DNA of 64,000 nt. Origin: Flagellimonas meridianipacifica (GTDB lineage Bacteria > Bacteroidota > Bacteroidia > Flavobacteriales > Flavobacteriaceae). The stretch lies in contig NZ_PVYX01000001.1 of the NCBI RefSeq assembly GCF_003001695.1, positions 806,001 through 870,000 of the forward strand, given 5' to 3'. The translations under genes and the position numbers were made by a program. The first letter of the stretch is position 1; each line of letters opens with the position of its first letter. Shown here piece by piece: positions 63,598 to 64,000 of this stretch. The notes below the pieces were generated by a model, which saw only the letters and a program-made list of their open reading frames with translations, was not told where the DNA came from and searched no databases.

Positions 63598-64000
63598 TTA
63601 ATTCGTTAAGGCTGGCAAAATGTACTCTTGTAAAATATCGCGGGGCTGGTTGCCTTTTCGGTTTCTAAAATTCCCCGAAGTGACCACCACCACAGCTTCC
63701 AACTGCGGAAGGATAAAGATAAACTGCCCGCCAGCGCCCCGGGCTTCAATGGCGGCCATGGGCTTTCCGTTTACCTCGTAGCTATCGTGCCACCAGAGAT
63801 AACCGTATTCATTTTTGTCTCGGGTATCCTGCAGTCGCCCATACTTCCCAAACGATTCAGCCACCCAGGCCGAAGAGATAACTTGTTTTCCGTTCCATTG
63901 GCCTTGGTTCAAAAACAATTGTCCAAATTTGAGCAGGTCCCTTGAGGTCAATAGCATCCCACCACCAAAATACGGCACGCGCTCCGTGTCATCCGTCTGG
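63598..64000 (-). CDS. Beta-lactamase-like serine hydrolase (C-terminal part, cut by window edge)
   Basis: The reading frame is open to the window end (upstream residues QTDDTER before VPYFGGG), so the gene starts beyond base 64000. The visible ~133 residues match the C-terminal half of class C/serine hydrolases: GGGMLLTSRDLLKFGQLFLNQGQWNGKQVIS, YGYLWWHDSYEV, and ARGAGGQFIFILPQLEAVVVVTSG, where GAGGQ stands in for the third-motif loop (HTGG/KTG in lactamases). Catalytic SxxK is outside the window. Substrate unknown. Confidence 0.87.
   Translation of the reverse strand, partial: QTDDTERVPYFGGGMLLTSRDLLKFGQLFLNQGQWNGKQVISSAWVAESFGKYGRLQDTRDKNEYGYLWWHDSYEVNGKPMAAIEARGAGGQFIFILPQLEAVVVVTSGNFRNRKGNQPRDILQEYILPALTN

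Overview
The window looks like a chromosome segment of a marine member of the Flavobacteriaceae (Bacteroidota), possibly near Muricauda/Allomuricauda. This is judged from gene content and order, not from a search. Evidence: a full MoxR-DUF58-BatABCDE operon, an acpP-fabF-rnc-IPExxxVDY-pyk block divergent from purN-rnhA-PfkB-PurF-like, TSP3/OmpA porins, AT-rich DNA, few Shine-Dalgarno sequences, and promoters of the Bacteroidota type (TTTG-N19-TAnnTTTG, perfect upstream of the OmpA gene at 39814-39844).

Layout. 1-1040: SDR (cut by the edge) and an aldo-keto reductase. 1199-10282: an aerotolerance (Bat) operon of eight genes. 10340-14926: a bicarbonate module, two SulP transporters around a beta carbonic anhydrase. 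15129-19170: pheS, a lipoprotein, a Tat-exported HisC-like aminotransferase and an AEC permease. 19176-25372: CYTH/YCII pair, DNA polymerase IV, membrane protein, TetR, a cupredoxin-like protein, AhpD-like protein, AraC regulator and PAS protein. 25388-34055: conserved housekeeping block (pyk, rnc, fabF, acpP, purN, rnhA, PfkB kinase, PurF paralogue). 34056-34715: no protein gene, but three tandem copies of a small RNA-like unit, each with its own terminator. 34716-44041: sodA, then an AddA-like helicase-nuclease, kbl, OmpA, and the AddB-like partner. 44044-54390: SDR, tRNA-Gly, universal stress protein, MATE, enoyl-CoA hydratase, LpxH-like, MFS, recJ, GIY-YIG, OsmC, AhpD-like. 54398-64000: an accessory stretch with a frameshifted OLD-type ATPase/TOPRIM nuclease, DinB_2 protein, vanadium haloperoxidase, AraC, GNAT, two orphan proteins, a frameshifted Abi-alpha protein, a structured leader RNA and a serine hydrolase cut by the edge.

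The most unusual signals are (i) the three-copy small-RNA array at 34150-34631, with a nearly identical 39-nt core and hairpins that change sequence but keep pairing; (ii) two defence-type genes each broken by one extra base in a five-base homopolymer (56008-56012 and 62904-62908); and (iii) a nested inverted-repeat element at 63092-63208 that starts just after a perfect -7 box and whose arm sequence recurs over the next gene's start codon.

All assignments are from reading the sequence and translations; no database search was possible.
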